Part shown: positions 17,077 through 26,049 of the stretch, one piece after another | Layout: each line of letters starts with the position of its first letter | How positions within the stretch are numbered: the first letter of the stretch is position 1 | Assembly: GCA_965214585.1 (NCBI GenBank) | Contig: OZ243957.1 | Location: 3,782,001-3,846,000 of the forward strand | DNA from: JAHCHG01 sp965214585 | GTDB lineage: Bacteria > Acidobacteriota > Blastocatellia > Pyrinomonadales > Pyrinomonadaceae | Direction of reading: 5' to 3' | DNA: 64,000 nucleotides | Made by a program: the position numbers and the translations under genes | Notes under the pieces: generated by a model | The model's database searches: none | The model's input: only the letters and a program-made list of their open reading frames with translations | What the model was told of the DNA's origin: nothing

Positions 17077-17348
17077 TGCGAAAAAAAGAGATTACCATTG
17101 TTAATCAACTCGGTCTTCACGCCCGCGCCGCCGCGCAGCTTGTGCGGCTGGCAAGCGGTTTTCAGAGCAAAATCAAAATTATTCGCACGGACAAAAATAT
17201 TTACGCCAACGCAAAATCAATTCTGAGCGTTTTAACGCTGGCGGCATCAAAGGGAACAAAAATCGAACTGGAAGTCGAAGGAGAAGACGAAGACGAAGCG
17301 TTTTCAGAAATCTCGGATATTTTTGAAACGGGTTTCGGTGAATTATAA
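17076..17348 (+). CDS. ptsH: Phosphocarrier protein HPr
   Basis: A 90-residue HPr. The active His15 lies in NQLGLHARAAA and accepts phosphate from Enzyme I. Ser48, in NAKSILSVL, corresponds to the Ser46 site of HPr kinase, so the protein can take both modifications. ATG 17076 is chosen because it overlaps the EIIA stop codon; a TTG three bases earlier is also open. Enzyme I (44894-46678) and HprK are both in this window, which gives the complete phosphorelay EI-HPr-EIIA. Confidence 0.94.
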   Translation: MRKKEITIVNQLGLHARAAAQLVRLASGFQSKIKIIRTDKNIYANAKSILSVLTLAASKGTKIELEVEGEDEDEAFSEISDIFETGFGEL

Positions 17349-17363
17349 ACTTTTATAAAAATT

Positions 17364-18326
17364 ATGACGGAAACAGTTAATTTACAGCCGGGAAAAGGAA
17401 AATCAATCGGACTTTTGGGCGTGCCTCTCGGATTCGGCGCGGGCGAACCGGGCAGCGAACTCGGAGTCGAGGCAATGCGCCTGTCAACTTTTCGCGGAAA
17501 TATTTTATCCGAACATCTCAGGGAACTCGGCTATAATTTCAAAGATTACGGCGATGTGGAAATTACCAAACCAAATTACATTGCCGAAGAAAACGATAAA
17601 CCGAAATATCTGGAAGAAATTATTTTATCAAGCCGAAATTCGGCGAAATCGGTTAAAAATATTCTGGAAGATGAAGCGATTCCTCTGATTTTAGGCGGCG
17701 ATCATTCGATTGCAATCGGAACTTTCTCCGGCGTTTCGTCCTTTTTTCACGAGCAAAATCAGGAAATCGGTATGATTTGGTTCGACGCGCACGCCGACAT
17801 AAACACGGACAAAACTTCGCCTTCGGGAAATATACACGGAATGCCGCTTGCCGTTCTGCTCGGCGAAGGAATTCCGCAGCTTGTTGATCTGGAAGGCTTT
17901 TCGCCAAAATTAAATAAAAAATTCTGCGCTCATATCGGCGGGCGCGATCTGGACGACGAAGAAAAAATACGAATCCACAAACTCGGTCTGCGCGACAATT
18001 TTTTCACGATGAGCGACATAGATCGGCGCGGAATCGTCGCCTGCGTTGAAGACGCGGTTAAAATCGCTTCGGGCGCGAAAGCCGGATACCACATAACTTT
18101 TGACGTTGATATGATGGATCCGCGTTTCGCGCCCGGTTCGGGAACTCTTGTTCGCGGCGGCGTAACTTACAGGGAAGCGCATCTCGCTCTGGAAATTTTA
18201 GCCGAAGCGGGCGGAATGCGTTCGTTTGAAATTGTCGAGGTCAATCCGATGCTCGACAACAGCAACATCACCGTAAAACTTGCGGGCGAACTTATTTTAT
18301 CGGCATTCGGGAAAACGATTTTGTAG
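17364..18326 (+). CDS. Arginase (ureohydrolase family)
   Basis: A 320-residue dimanganese ureohydrolase, most like arginase (arginine to ornithine and urea). Metal-binding motifs are LGGDHSIAIG, WFDAHADINT, SGNIHGMP and TFDVDMMDP, followed by the EIVEVNPMLD segment usual in arginases. The IHGMP histidine and SGNIHG spacing favour arginase over agmatinase or formiminoglutamase, but substrate choice is hard by eye. It starts 15 bases after HPr and 12 bases before ddl, so it appears to be in the same transcription unit. Confidence 0.88.
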   Translation: MTETVNLQPGKGKSIGLLGVPLGFGAGEPGSELGVEAMRLSTFRGNILSEHLRELGYNFKDYGDVEITKPNYIAEENDKPKYLEEIILSSRNSAKSVKNILEDEAIPLILGGDHSIAIGTFSGVSSFFHEQNQEIGMIWFDAHADINTDKTSPSGNIHGMPLAVLLGEGIPQLVDLEGFSPKLNKKFCAHIGGRDLDDEEKIRIHKLGLRDNFFTMSDIDRRGIVACVEDAVKIASGAKAGYHITFDVDMMDPRFAPGSGTLVRGGVTYREAHLALEILAEAGGMRSFEIVEVNPMLDNSNITVKLAGELILSAFGKTIL

Positions 18327-18338
18327 GAAAAAATTTTT

Positions 18339-19457
18339 ATGGCAAAAACAAAGATCGGTGTAATTTTCGGCGGACGTTCGGGCGAACACGAAATTTCGAT
18401 ACGTTCGGCGAAAACCGTTATCGAAAAGATTGATAAGGAAAAATACAGCGTGATTCCGATTGCGATCAATCAATCGGGCGTTTGGCTGAGTCCGGCGCGT
18501 TCTTTGGAACTTTTACCCGAAGAAAGCCGCCGTTTGTTGACAGAAACGGGCGAAGAATTTTCCGAAACTACCGTTGATTTGATCGAAACCGGAAAATTTG
18601 AAAGTTTAGATTCGGCGAATTCTTCGGAAAAGCCTCTCGATGTGATTTTTCCGGTTCTGCACGGAACTTATGGCGAAGACGGCACGATTCAGGGGCTTTT
18701 TGAAATGGCTGATATTCCGTATGTCGGCTGCGGCGTTTTAGCTTCTTCGTGCGGAATGGATAAGGTTGTGATGAAGACGCTTTTCCGCGACGCGGATTTG
18801 CCGATTTGCCGCTACGTCTGGTTTTTGAGAAGCGAATGGGAAAAAAATACCGAGCAGGTTCTGGAGAAAACCGAAGCGAAGATCGGTTATCCGTGTTTTG
18901 TAAAACCGGCGAATTTAGGTTCGTCCGTCGGAATCTCCAAAGCATCTGACCGCGATTCGCTGAAAAAAGCGATTGAATTTGCGGCGGAATATGATCGCAA
19001 AATTGTCGTCGAAGAAGGCTTAAATGCCCGCGAGATCGAGTGCGCGGTTCTCGGAAACGAATCGCCGAAAGCAAGTCTGCCGGGCGAATATATCGTTCAC
19101 GACGAGGACAAAAAATTTCTCGATTACACGGAAAAATATGCGAAAACGGGCAATAACGAATTTGTCGTTCCGGCTTTGATCTCGGAAGAATTGACCGAAA
19201 AAATAAAACGAATGGCGATCAGCGCGTTTCGTGCAATTGACGGTTCGGGTTTAGCCCGCGTGGATTTCTTTCTGCGAAATGATACGGGCGAGATTCTGAT
19301 AAATGAAATAAATACGATGCCCGGTTTAACCGACGCTTCCGGTTATCCGAAAATGTGGCAGGGAACTCTTATGGATTTTTCGGAAGTTTTGGACGAACTG
19401 ATAAATCTGGCGTTGGAAAGGCACACGGATAAATCCAGAAATAAAACGACTTTTTAA
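18339..19457 (+). CDS. ddl: D-alanine--D-alanine ligase
   Basis: A 372-residue ATP-grasp enzyme that makes the D-Ala-D-Ala dipeptide of peptidoglycan precursors. The opening IGVIFGGRSGEHEIS, HGTYGEDGTIQGLFE and YVGCGVLAS..MDK are classic Ddl blocks. The ATP-grasp part has CFVKPANLGSSVGISKA, and the terminal metal/substrate block is INEINTMPGLT. It is of the larger Ddl type (about 360 residues) with a longer central domain. It ends the co-directional run that begins at lptB, or is followed by dodecin. Confidence 0.95.
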   Translation: MAKTKIGVIFGGRSGEHEISIRSAKTVIEKIDKEKYSVIPIAINQSGVWLSPARSLELLPEESRRLLTETGEEFSETTVDLIETGKFESLDSANSSEKPLDVIFPVLHGTYGEDGTIQGLFEMADIPYVGCGVLASSCGMDKVVMKTLFRDADLPICRYVWFLRSEWEKNTEQVLEKTEAKIGYPCFVKPANLGSSVGISKASDRDSLKKAIEFAAEYDRKIVVEEGLNAREIECAVLGNESPKASLPGEYIVHDEDKKFLDYTEKYAKTGNNEFVVPALISEELTEKIKRMAISAFRAIDGSGLARVDFFLRNDTGEILINEINTMPGLTDASGYPKMWQGTLMDFSEVLDELINLALERHTDKSRNKTTF

Positions 19458-19530
19458 AAACGGGCGAATTTGCAATTTACATACAAATCCGTCAAACTTA
19501 AATTAAATAAACACAAGGAGAAAAATAATT

Positions 19531-19752
19531 ATGTCAGTAGCAAAAAATATAGAAATCACTTCAACTTCAACCGAAAGTTTCGAGGATGCGATCAATTCGG
19601 GAATCAAAAAAGCCTGCGAAACGATCAAAGATGTCAGAGGTGCTTGGATCAAAGAGCAGAAAGTTAAAATCGAAAACGGCAAGGTTGCGGAATATAACGT
19701 GATGATGATTTTGACCTTCGTTTTAGGCGAAAAGCAAAATGTGGACGAGTAA
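19531..19752 (+). CDS. Dodecin family protein
   Basis: A 73-residue protein of the dodecin type, small dodecameric flavin-binding or -storage proteins. The pattern KNIEITSTSTESFEDAIN, then a helix with KKACETIKDVRGAWI, then strands KVENGKV and YNVMMILTFVL fits the single beta-alpha-beta-beta fold. Trp39 in the GAWI position corresponds to the flavin-stacking Trp. An AAGGAG Shine-Dalgarno sequence lies about 9 bases before the ATG. It has a separate short leader from ddl. Confidence 0.9.
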   Translation: MSVAKNIEITSTSTESFEDAINSGIKKACETIKDVRGAWIKEQKVKIENGKVAEYNVMMILTFVLGEKQNVDE

Positions 19753-19804
19753 ATTTTTGAAGATAAAATTTTAATCAAAAACGGTGAATTCGGTTAAATC
19801 GGGT

Positions 19805-20716
19805 TCATCGTTTTTCTTTTGGTGCTTCGTAACCTTTGCGCGTTCTGATATTCAGATTCGGGCGGGCGATTCGCAGATTAAGTTCGTGAAATTTACCGTC
19901 CTTTTTTTCATCCGCCGGATAAAAACCGAGCGTGTATTGAACGCCCAATTCCTTGACGATATTCTGAAATGCCTCGCGCATTTCTACGCCGCCGCGCGTT
20001 GCGATAAAAACGCCGCCGGTTTCTTTGGCGAATTTTTTCAACGTCGCCGTATTCTGCATTTTCTGCTTGCCGCCGCTTGAGATCGAAGACATATCAATCG
20101 TATAAATCGAGGCGTTCGATTGCTGCGCGGCTTTGAGTGCTTTTGAAGCGGAGCGTCCGCTTCTCGTATCCGCGCCGTCGGACAAAACGACAATCGCGCG
20201 TCTTTTTTCGGGGCGGTTGGATAAAACCTGCGCGGCTTTATAAATCGCGTCATTTAAAACCGTCCAGCCGTCGGCTTTTAAATCGAATATTTGATAAGCA
20301 ATATCGCGGCTGTTGGAAAAATCCTGAACCATTTTGATCGTCGTATCAAAACTGTAAATCGCCGCATTGTCGTCAAAACGCAGATTTTCCAGAAATTTTA
20401 TCGCCGCCGAACGCGCAACCGAGATTTGATTTTCCATACTGCCCGAAGAATCGAGCAGAATAACGGCGGCAAAAGGCGTTTCCTGCGCTTTGAAAAATGC
20501 GAGTTTTTGCAATTTTCCATCGTCGTAAACCTCGAATTGCTCTTCTTTTAATCCGAAAACAGGCTCGCCTTTCTTATCCGTAATTGTTGCATTCATTACT
20601 ACTAAGTTTGACTCAACAGTAATAATTTCATCATCCTCAACTTCTTCCGTCTGTGCGGAAACGGAGATAACGAAAGCCAAGAAAAGCAATACAAATAAAA
20701 AATGCAGTTTACGCAT
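19805..20716 (-). CDS. Secreted VWA-domain protein, acidobacterial type
   Basis: A 303-residue exported protein. A signal peptide at residues 1-21 ends ISVSAQ. A short beta-sandwich region (VVMNATITDKKGEPVFGL...FEVYDDGKLQ) precedes a von Willebrand factor A domain with the MIDAS motif LLDSSGSM. This architecture matches the 'VWFA-related Acidobacterial domain' family that is expanded in Acidobacteriota. The function is unknown; metal-dependent protein binding in the periplasm or at the surface is inferred. It is the last of three co-directional genes for exported proteins. Confidence 0.88.
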   Translation of the reverse strand: MRKLHFLFVLLFLAFVISVSAQTEEVEDDEIITVESNLVVMNATITDKKGEPVFGLKEEQFEVYDDGKLQKLAFFKAQETPFAAVILLDSSGSMENQISVARSAAIKFLENLRFDDNAAIYSFDTTIKMVQDFSNSRDIAYQIFDLKADGWTVLNDAIYKAAQVLSNRPEKRRAIVVLSDGADTRSGRSASKALKAAQQSNASIYTIDMSSISSGGKQKMQNTATLKKFAKETGGVFIATRGGVEMREAFQNIVKELGVQYTLGFYPADEKKDGKFHELNLRIARPNLNIRTRKGYEAPKEKR

Positions 20717-20742
20717 AATAAATTTAATAATTTACAGATAAA

Positions 20743-21243
20743 TTATTTGCCGCGAAGAAATTTTACGAATCTCAAAATAGAATTCGACGTTTCGATTGCC
20801 GTTGCGGAAATCGTGTATTTGGTCGTTTGTTTTACTTCATCGAGGAGGTTTAAACTCGCGTCTTTTAATTTTTCAACAACGGTTTTCTTTGAATCAGGCA
20901 CTTGCTCGTCGTCATCGTCGCCGTCCGCGCCGAGTTCGCTGCGGATTTTTTTTATCAATTTTTCCAGTTCCTTGAGTTTTTTCTGGTCTGTCGAAGAAAT
21001 CTGCTGTTTATGAGAAAAAGATTTTTCAATTTCTTGGGAAATTTTCAAGGCTTGCTCCGTTCGCGCGACAAGTTCTTCAAAATCTTCCTGTTTTCGTTCG
21101 ATCTCGCCTTTGGCAAGCATCTCCTTCATACTTTTAGACAAATTATCTTCTTGCGGATGAGCCGGAATCTGTGCTTGGGCGGAAAAACAGCCGATTGCCA
21201 AAAACAAAATTATTAAAACTGAACGAAAATTTGTAAAATTCAT
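20743..21243 (-). CDS. Exported hypothetical coiled-coil protein
   Basis: A 166-residue protein with no family I recognise. A signal peptide (FRSVLIILFLAIGCFSAQAQ) is followed by a highly charged helical body, with heptad-like Lys/Glu patterns about residues 40-110 and an acidic stretch GADGDDDDEQ. ATG 21243 is preferred over the one at 21279: a GGGGAG Shine-Dalgarno sequence lies 6 bases upstream of it, and the signal peptide starts there. It lies between two other exported proteins with gaps of 19 and 26 bases, which suggests one operon. Confidence 0.7.
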   Translation of the reverse strand: MNFTNFRSVLIILFLAIGCFSAQAQIPAHPQEDNLSKSMKEMLAKGEIERKQEDFEELVARTEQALKISQEIEKSFSHKQQISSTDQKKLKELEKLIKKIRSELGADGDDDDEQVPDSKKTVVEKLKDASLNLLDEVKQTTKYTISATAIETSNSILRFVKFLRGK

Positions 21244-21262
21244 AACGATCTCCCCGCAAAAT

Positions 21263-21895
21263 TTACGGCTTATTAACAATCGGCGCGTCCGGTGAGATTC
21301 CCGTAATCATCTGCACCAATTTGATTAAAAATTCTTCTTCGGCTTGCCCGGAACTTTGCAAAGTCGTCCATTCGTTGAAAAGCCCGTTGCCCGATCTGCC
21401 TTCGACTTTGGCTGTAACATAGACATTGTTTTGGATTCCGTCAATTGACTGCACCTCGATTGTGTATGTGTATCTGCCGCGCGTCCAAGCCGTATCGTTG
21501 TCAGGCAAAACCGCGTAGCGATTCAATTCGCTGCCCGATGTAACCGGACCTTTGGCGAATATAAACGGCTGCGAAACGATCAAACCGTCTTTAAATTTGG
21601 AAGCCGATTCGTCAATAATTACGCGCTGATCCTTCAAAATATCAACAATCGTATTAATCAGAATATCGCGGCGCGAGTTGAGCCGATACGGATTCGGCAG
21701 ACGCTGGCGAACTTTGGTTTTTCCTTTGCCAAAATCGAAAACCGTCGCTTTGTCATTGGTCGGCTGCGAGGAATTTGTTGATTTGTTGCCTTCCGATTTG
21801 ATTTCCTTAGTTTGACTGTCAATTCCTTTCTGAGCAAAAACAGTCGAAACCGAGATAACCAAAACGACGAGCAGACCTTTTAAAAAATTATTCAT
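21263..21895 (-). CDS. Exported hypothetical protein
   Basis: A 210-residue protein with an N-terminal signal peptide (KGLLVVLVISVSTVFAQ). A low-complexity Ser/Asn/Lys linker follows. The globular part starts near residue 60 and contains LPNPYRLNSRRDILINTIVDILKDQR, then predicted beta strands (YTYTIEVQSID, VYVTAKVEGR). The middle and end resemble small periplasmic proteins of unknown role in Acidobacteriota, but I cannot name a family. It is first in the three-gene unit with the coiled-coil and VWA proteins, so it may act with them in the envelope. Confidence 0.65.
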   Translation of the reverse strand: MNNFLKGLLVVLVISVSTVFAQKGIDSQTKEIKSEGNKSTNSSQPTNDKATVFDFGKGKTKVRQRLPNPYRLNSRRDILINTIVDILKDQRVIIDESASKFKDGLIVSQPFIFAKGPVTSGSELNRYAVLPDNDTAWTRGRYTYTIEVQSIDGIQNNVYVTAKVEGRSGNGLFNEWTTLQSSGQAEEEFLIKLVQMITGISPDAPIVNKP

Positions 21896-22000
21896 ATTGT
21901 AAATTTACACGAACTCAAAATTTAATCAAACATAACCAAACCGGCTGTAAAATTAAACAATTTGATGAGATATAAAACGGGCAGGTTGTATCGGGTAAAT

Positions 22001-22768
22001 TCAAGGTTTATCCGAATCCGAATTTTGCATTTCCCAAAGCAGCAGGTATTTCAAAAAAGCGTGATTGGCGGCAAAGCGGGCGATACAAAAACCGGGAAAA
22101 CCGTCGAGAAAACCGAGTTTCAAAATGTATGTCTGAAAAAACGCCGTTAATCCGGCGGTCATAACCTTGAAAATTCCGATTCTTTTTCCGCGCCCGAACA
22201 TTTGTTCGGCGGCAAGCGGCGCGTAGCGAGTTCCGATCATTTTATGATGTTCGGCGGCATTCTCAATCGTGAAATGCAGAATGTCGCCGTTTAATTTCCC
22301 GGTTTTTGAGTTTTCCGACATTTGTATTGATTCGTGAATAATGACGTTTTTCCAATGCGCTTTTCTTTTATCAAAAAAACGCAACTGCCAATCTGGATAC
22401 CAACCGCCGTGCCTGATCGGGCGATTCATATAATATGTCAGGCGCGAAATTTTGTAGCCGTCGGCGGTATTGCCGGAATTTTTTAAGGTTAAAATCTCGT
22501 TTTTCAGTTCTTCGGAAACACGCTCGTCGGCATCGAGGCTGAAAATCCATTCAAATCGGGCGTTATCAACGGCGAATTGTTTTTGCTTGGCAAAACCGAG
22601 CCATTTTTGCGTTAAAACTTTTGCGCCGAGCGATTCGGCGATTTGGACGGTTTTATCGGAACTTTCCGAATCAACAACCAGAATTTCATCAGCCCAAGCA
22701 ATTGATTTGACGGCATCGGCGATGTGTCTTTCTTCATTGAAAGTAATAATTGTCGCGGAAATTTTCAC
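22001..22768 (-). CDS. Glycosyltransferase family 2, WaaE/KdtX-like
   Basis: A 255-residue GT-A fold transferase. The opening ISATIITFNEERHIADAVKSI, AWADEILVVDSESSDKT and SLDADERVSEEL with the DxD motif are typical of the LPS core beta-1,4-glucosyltransferase group (WaaE/KdtX). GGWYPDWQLRFFDK also matches it. The start is GTG 22768. It is likely to modify LPS core or other envelope glycans, using a nucleotide sugar on the cytoplasmic face. It lies downstream of tolC, separated by a probable terminator. Confidence 0.85.
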   Translation of the reverse strand: MKISATIITFNEERHIADAVKSIAWADEILVVDSESSDKTVQIAESLGAKVLTQKWLGFAKQKQFAVDNARFEWIFSLDADERVSEELKNEILTLKNSGNTADGYKISRLTYYMNRPIRHGGWYPDWQLRFFDKRKAHWKNVIIHESIQMSENSKTGKLNGDILHFTIENAAEHHKMIGTRYAPLAAEQMFGRGKRIGIFKVMTAGLTAFFQTYILKLGFLDGFPGFCIARFAANHAFLKYLLLWEMQNSDSDKP

Positions 22769-22801
22769 AAAAAAGAGTTTCTCAAAGTTAAAGTAAAATA
22801 T

Positions 22802-22824
22802 AAAGAGTCGGCAAACCGACTCTT
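22802..22824 (-). terminator. Rho-independent terminator of the tolC-like gene
   Basis: A stem with AAGAGTCGG and CCGACTCTT arms and a 4-base loop begins about 45 bases past the stop of the TolC-like gene. In the minus direction it is followed by TTTATATTTTA. It separates tolC from the glycosyltransferase. Confidence 0.7.
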
Positions 22825-22870
22825 CAAAAGTTTTTTAAGTTTTATTTGTAAACTGTTGAAAACACAAAGT

Positions 22871-24769
22871 TTATTTATTGTCTTCAATTTCGCCGTCGTC
22901 AACCGGAGAATCTACTTGAATATTATTTACCAGAAATGTCGTCGAAGTTGCCCGCTGCAAATCCGAGAGTGCTTTATTGTAATCGGTTTCGGCGCGAATC
23001 TCGGCGTTTCTCGCGTTTGCCAAAGTGTTTTCGCGTTGAAAAAGAAGAAATGTGGTCGAGCGTCCGACTTCGTAAAGTTTGCGTTCGCCGGCAAGTTGTA
23101 TTTCGGCATTTTCTCTCGCACGCCGCGCCGCCAAAACTCTCTGACGCGCGGTTTCAACCGCTTGCACGGCGTTGCGGACTTCGGCGACGACAATTTGTTC
23201 CTGCTGTCTGGTTTGTGCGTCAACCTGCTGATTTTGAATTTGTGCGCCCGCCAGATTCGCCTTTGCCGTTCTGTTTCCAAGCGGAAAAGAAAAGGTTACG
23301 CCGATGGAATAATTCGGCGAATCGGTTCGGAAAAGATTGCCGAACGAACGAAATGTGCCGCCGTCCAAAAAATCCGGCAAGCCCTGAACGGGAACAATCG
23401 GAATGTCCGTAATCGGAGCAAGTCCCAATTGCTGCCGGGTTTGGTTAAGCCGGTTGAGCAAAAAAGTATCGGCGTTCAGATTTACAAAAGTTTGATTCGT
23501 CGGATCGAAAATCAGAGGCGTTGCCGTTCCTTCCGGGACTGTTTGACCTGTCAGAGATAAACCGTTTAAGGAAAACGTCGTGTTCAGATCAATTTGCGGC
23601 TTCGTCTGATTTCTGAAAAATTCTATATCAATTTCATTTATCTCGTTTTGCAGACGCAGACGGCGAAGTTCCGAACGATTTTCCAGCGCGTCTTTTAAGG
23701 CATCGTCTAAATTTATCGGTTCGAGGCTGAAAACAGGGCGATCCGTCGGAACAAAACTCTGCGTCCATTCGGGCGCAGTCGGGTCTTTTAAAAGAAGTTG
23801 TTTGAGAGTATTTTCCGCCGTGGAAACCTGTTGGGCGGCAAGCAGAACGTCGGATTCGCGGTTGGCGAGTTCGGTGGAAACTTCGGCTCTTTCAAGCGGC
23901 GCGGCACTTCCGGCTTCGATTCGTGCCTCGACCTGCCGCAGATTTTCGCGGCTCAGATTCAGATTCGCCAGACGATTCTGCTGATCGCGCAGGGCAAAAA
24001 CCAAATCCCAGTAAGCGCGTTGCACCTGCGCGATAATCTCGATTGTCCGGCGGCGAAAATCCGCGTCGGTTTGCTGCAATCTTTTTTTCTGAATTTTTAT
24101 CTGCCGGCGATTGTTGTCAATCTTAAAATCGCGCAAAAGCGGCTGATTATAAGTAAAACCGAATGTGCTGAAAAAAGTCGTGCTTCCCGTTGAACTGAGT
24201 CCGGCGGTTTGATTAAAAACGCTGTTGTTTCTTGAATTACTGCCCGTTTGACTGGTGTTCAAAAAGACATTGTAGCTTCCGCCGCCCGGTCTGATAAATT
24301 GCGAAAAACTCGAATCGAGCCGCAGATCATTTGAACCGCCCGAACCCGTCGTCGAACTCCTCGATAAAACGGGCGTGACGCTGAAAACCGGATCGTAATT
24401 TCCCAACAGCGAACGAAGCTGAGTTTCCTGAAATTTTACGTCATCTCTGGCAATTTCGATGTCGTTATTATTAACGAGAGCCTTGCGAATCGCTTCGTTC
24501 AGCGAAAGAGAATTTGTCTGCGCGGAATCTATACCGACGCGCGAAAAATCGGCGTTTTTCAAGATGTCAATTTTTTCAGATTCTGATGTTAAAGTTTCCG
24601 GCGCGTGGACGGTTTTTTCGACTTTCTCCATTTCGGCAGTTTCGGTTTGAGCGTTTTGATTAACCGCGATCTGCTTTTTTTCGTCTTGAGCGAAAACGTA
24701 AATATTTCCGAATCCGGCGATCAAAATCAAACCGAGAAAAACGAAAAAACGGCGGTGTAAGTGGTTCAT
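22871..24769 (-). CDS. TolC-family outer membrane efflux protein
   Basis: A 632-residue outer-membrane channel component, longer than E. coli TolC (about 490). A signal peptide (FFVFLGLILIAGFGNIYVFAQ) is followed by a linker of about 65 residues. Two OEP repeats come next: the first starts with SLNEAIRKALVNNNDIEIA, the second with NLDDALKDALENRSELRRL. Long alpha-helical stretches and a GVTFSFPLGNRTAKAN-like strand match the family. Partner pump genes are not adjacent, so the exported substrate is unknown. The gene is divergent from gap, with a 219-base shared upstream region. Confidence 0.92.
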   Translation of the reverse strand: MNHLHRRFFVFLGLILIAGFGNIYVFAQDEKKQIAVNQNAQTETAEMEKVEKTVHAPETLTSESEKIDILKNADFSRVGIDSAQTNSLSLNEAIRKALVNNNDIEIARDDVKFQETQLRSLLGNYDPVFSVTPVLSRSSTTGSGGSNDLRLDSSFSQFIRPGGGSYNVFLNTSQTGSNSRNNSVFNQTAGLSSTGSTTFFSTFGFTYNQPLLRDFKIDNNRRQIKIQKKRLQQTDADFRRRTIEIIAQVQRAYWDLVFALRDQQNRLANLNLSRENLRQVEARIEAGSAAPLERAEVSTELANRESDVLLAAQQVSTAENTLKQLLLKDPTAPEWTQSFVPTDRPVFSLEPINLDDALKDALENRSELRRLRLQNEINEIDIEFFRNQTKPQIDLNTTFSLNGLSLTGQTVPEGTATPLIFDPTNQTFVNLNADTFLLNRLNQTRQQLGLAPITDIPIVPVQGLPDFLDGGTFRSFGNLFRTDSPNYSIGVTFSFPLGNRTAKANLAGAQIQNQQVDAQTRQQEQIVVAEVRNAVQAVETARQRVLAARRARENAEIQLAGERKLYEVGRSTTFLLFQRENTLANARNAEIRAETDYNKALSDLQRATSTTFLVNNIQVDSPVDDGEIEDNK

Positions 24770-24868
24770 TAGAATAATAACTCCGATTATTTGTTAAATT
24801 TATAAATAAGAATAAAAACTCAAACCTTACTACGCTGAAAAAATCTTGTTAGTTTCAAAAAAAATATA

Positions 24869-24905
24869 CGCGCTCTTGTAAAACGAATTTAAGATAAAGA
24901 GCGCG
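24869..24905 (+). promoter_or_regulatory. Hairpin in the gap upstream region
   Basis: Nine-base arms CGCGCTCTT (24869-24877) and AAGAGCGCG (24897-24905) enclose a 19-base A+T-rich loop, about 85 bases before the gap start codon. It could be an operator palindrome or a leader structure of gap, or the shared control region with the divergent tolC-like gene. No T-run follows. An AGGAGG Shine-Dalgarno sequence for gap lies at about 24971-24976. Confidence 0.4.
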
Positions 24906-24988
24906 AAGCCGTCTTTGAGTTTTCCGATAATTTAAGTTATCTTCAAGGTTTTAATATACAAATACAGCTTAGGAGGAAATTTTTCAAA

Positions 24989-25996
24989 ATGGCGATAAAA
25001 GTTGGTATAAACGGTTTCGGACGCATCGGGCGCAACGTGCTGCGGGCATCGCTCGGCGACGCGGACATTGATTTTGTGGCGGTAAATGATCTGACCGATA
25101 CGAAAACTCTGGCGCATCTTCTAAAATACGATTCGGTGATGGGAAATCTCGAACAGGAGATTTCGGCAGGCGAAAACTCGATTACGGTTGACGGCGACGA
25201 ATTTCGCGTGTTCAGCGAACGCGATCCGGCGAATATTCCTTGGAACGAAACCGGCGCGGAAATCGTTCTCGAATGCACGGGAATTTTCCGCACCAAAGAA
25301 ACCGCTTCAAAACATCTCGGCGGAACGGTTAAAAAAGTTATTATTTCCGCGCCCGCCAAAGGTGAAGATATAACGATTGTTTTAGGAGTAAACGAAGAAA
25401 AATACAATCCCGAAACCGACCACATCATTTCAAACGCATCCTGCACGACGAATTGTCTTGCGCCGCTGGCAAAAGTTATGAACGAAAATTTCGGCATCAA
25501 AAACGCTTTGATGAACACGATTCATTCATATACAAACGACCAGCAATTGCTCGATCTGCCGCACAAAGATTTGCGCCGCGCGAGAGCCGCCGGACTTTCG
25601 ATGATTCCGACTTCGACGGGCGCGGCAAAAGCCGTCGAACTCGTTCTGCCCGAATTAAAAGGCAAATTTGACGGAATTTCCGTGCGCGTTCCGACTCCGA
25701 ATGTTTCATTGGTTGACGTTGTGATGAATCTGGAAAAGGAAACTTCCACCGAAGAAGTCAACCGCGTTTTGAAAAATGCCGCAAATGAAGAACTCAAAGG
25801 AATTTTAGCTTTTGAAGAACAACCGCTTGTTTCGATAGATTTTCGCGGAAATCCGAATTCTTCGATTGTTGATGCCGAAAACACAACGGTTATTGACGGC
25901 AAAACGGTAAAACTTCTTTCGTGGTATGACAATGAATGGGGCTATTCGTGCCGCGTTCGTGACTTAGTTAAGTATATTGCTGACAAAGGTTTGTAA
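24989..25996 (+). CDS. gap: Glyceraldehyde-3-phosphate dehydrogenase, type I
   Basis: A 335-residue glycolytic enzyme that converts glyceraldehyde-3-phosphate to 1,3-bisphosphoglycerate. The Rossmann start KVGINGFGRIGRN is followed by the catalytic Cys152 in SNASCTTNC. The Asn-Asp after the second strand (VAVNDLTD) is typical of NAD use. C-terminal WYDNEWGYSCR is present. A strong AGGAGG Shine-Dalgarno sequence precedes the ATG. It is the first of gap-pgk-tpiA-secG, although inserted repeats lie between the genes. Confidence 0.97.
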   Translation: MAIKVGINGFGRIGRNVLRASLGDADIDFVAVNDLTDTKTLAHLLKYDSVMGNLEQEISAGENSITVDGDEFRVFSERDPANIPWNETGAEIVLECTGIFRTKETASKHLGGTVKKVIISAPAKGEDITIVLGVNEEKYNPETDHIISNASCTTNCLAPLAKVMNENFGIKNALMNTIHSYTNDQQLLDLPHKDLRRARAAGLSMIPTSTGAAKAVELVLPELKGKFDGISVRVPTPNVSLVDVVMNLEKETSTEEVNRVLKNAANEELKGILAFEEQPLVSIDFRGNPNSSIVDAENTTVIDGKTVKLLSWYDNEWGYSCRVRDLVKYIADKGL

Positions 25997-26049
25997 GTTG
26001 AATATTATGTCAGCAGCGTCAGCGTAAACCGATGCGTGATTATAAATAA

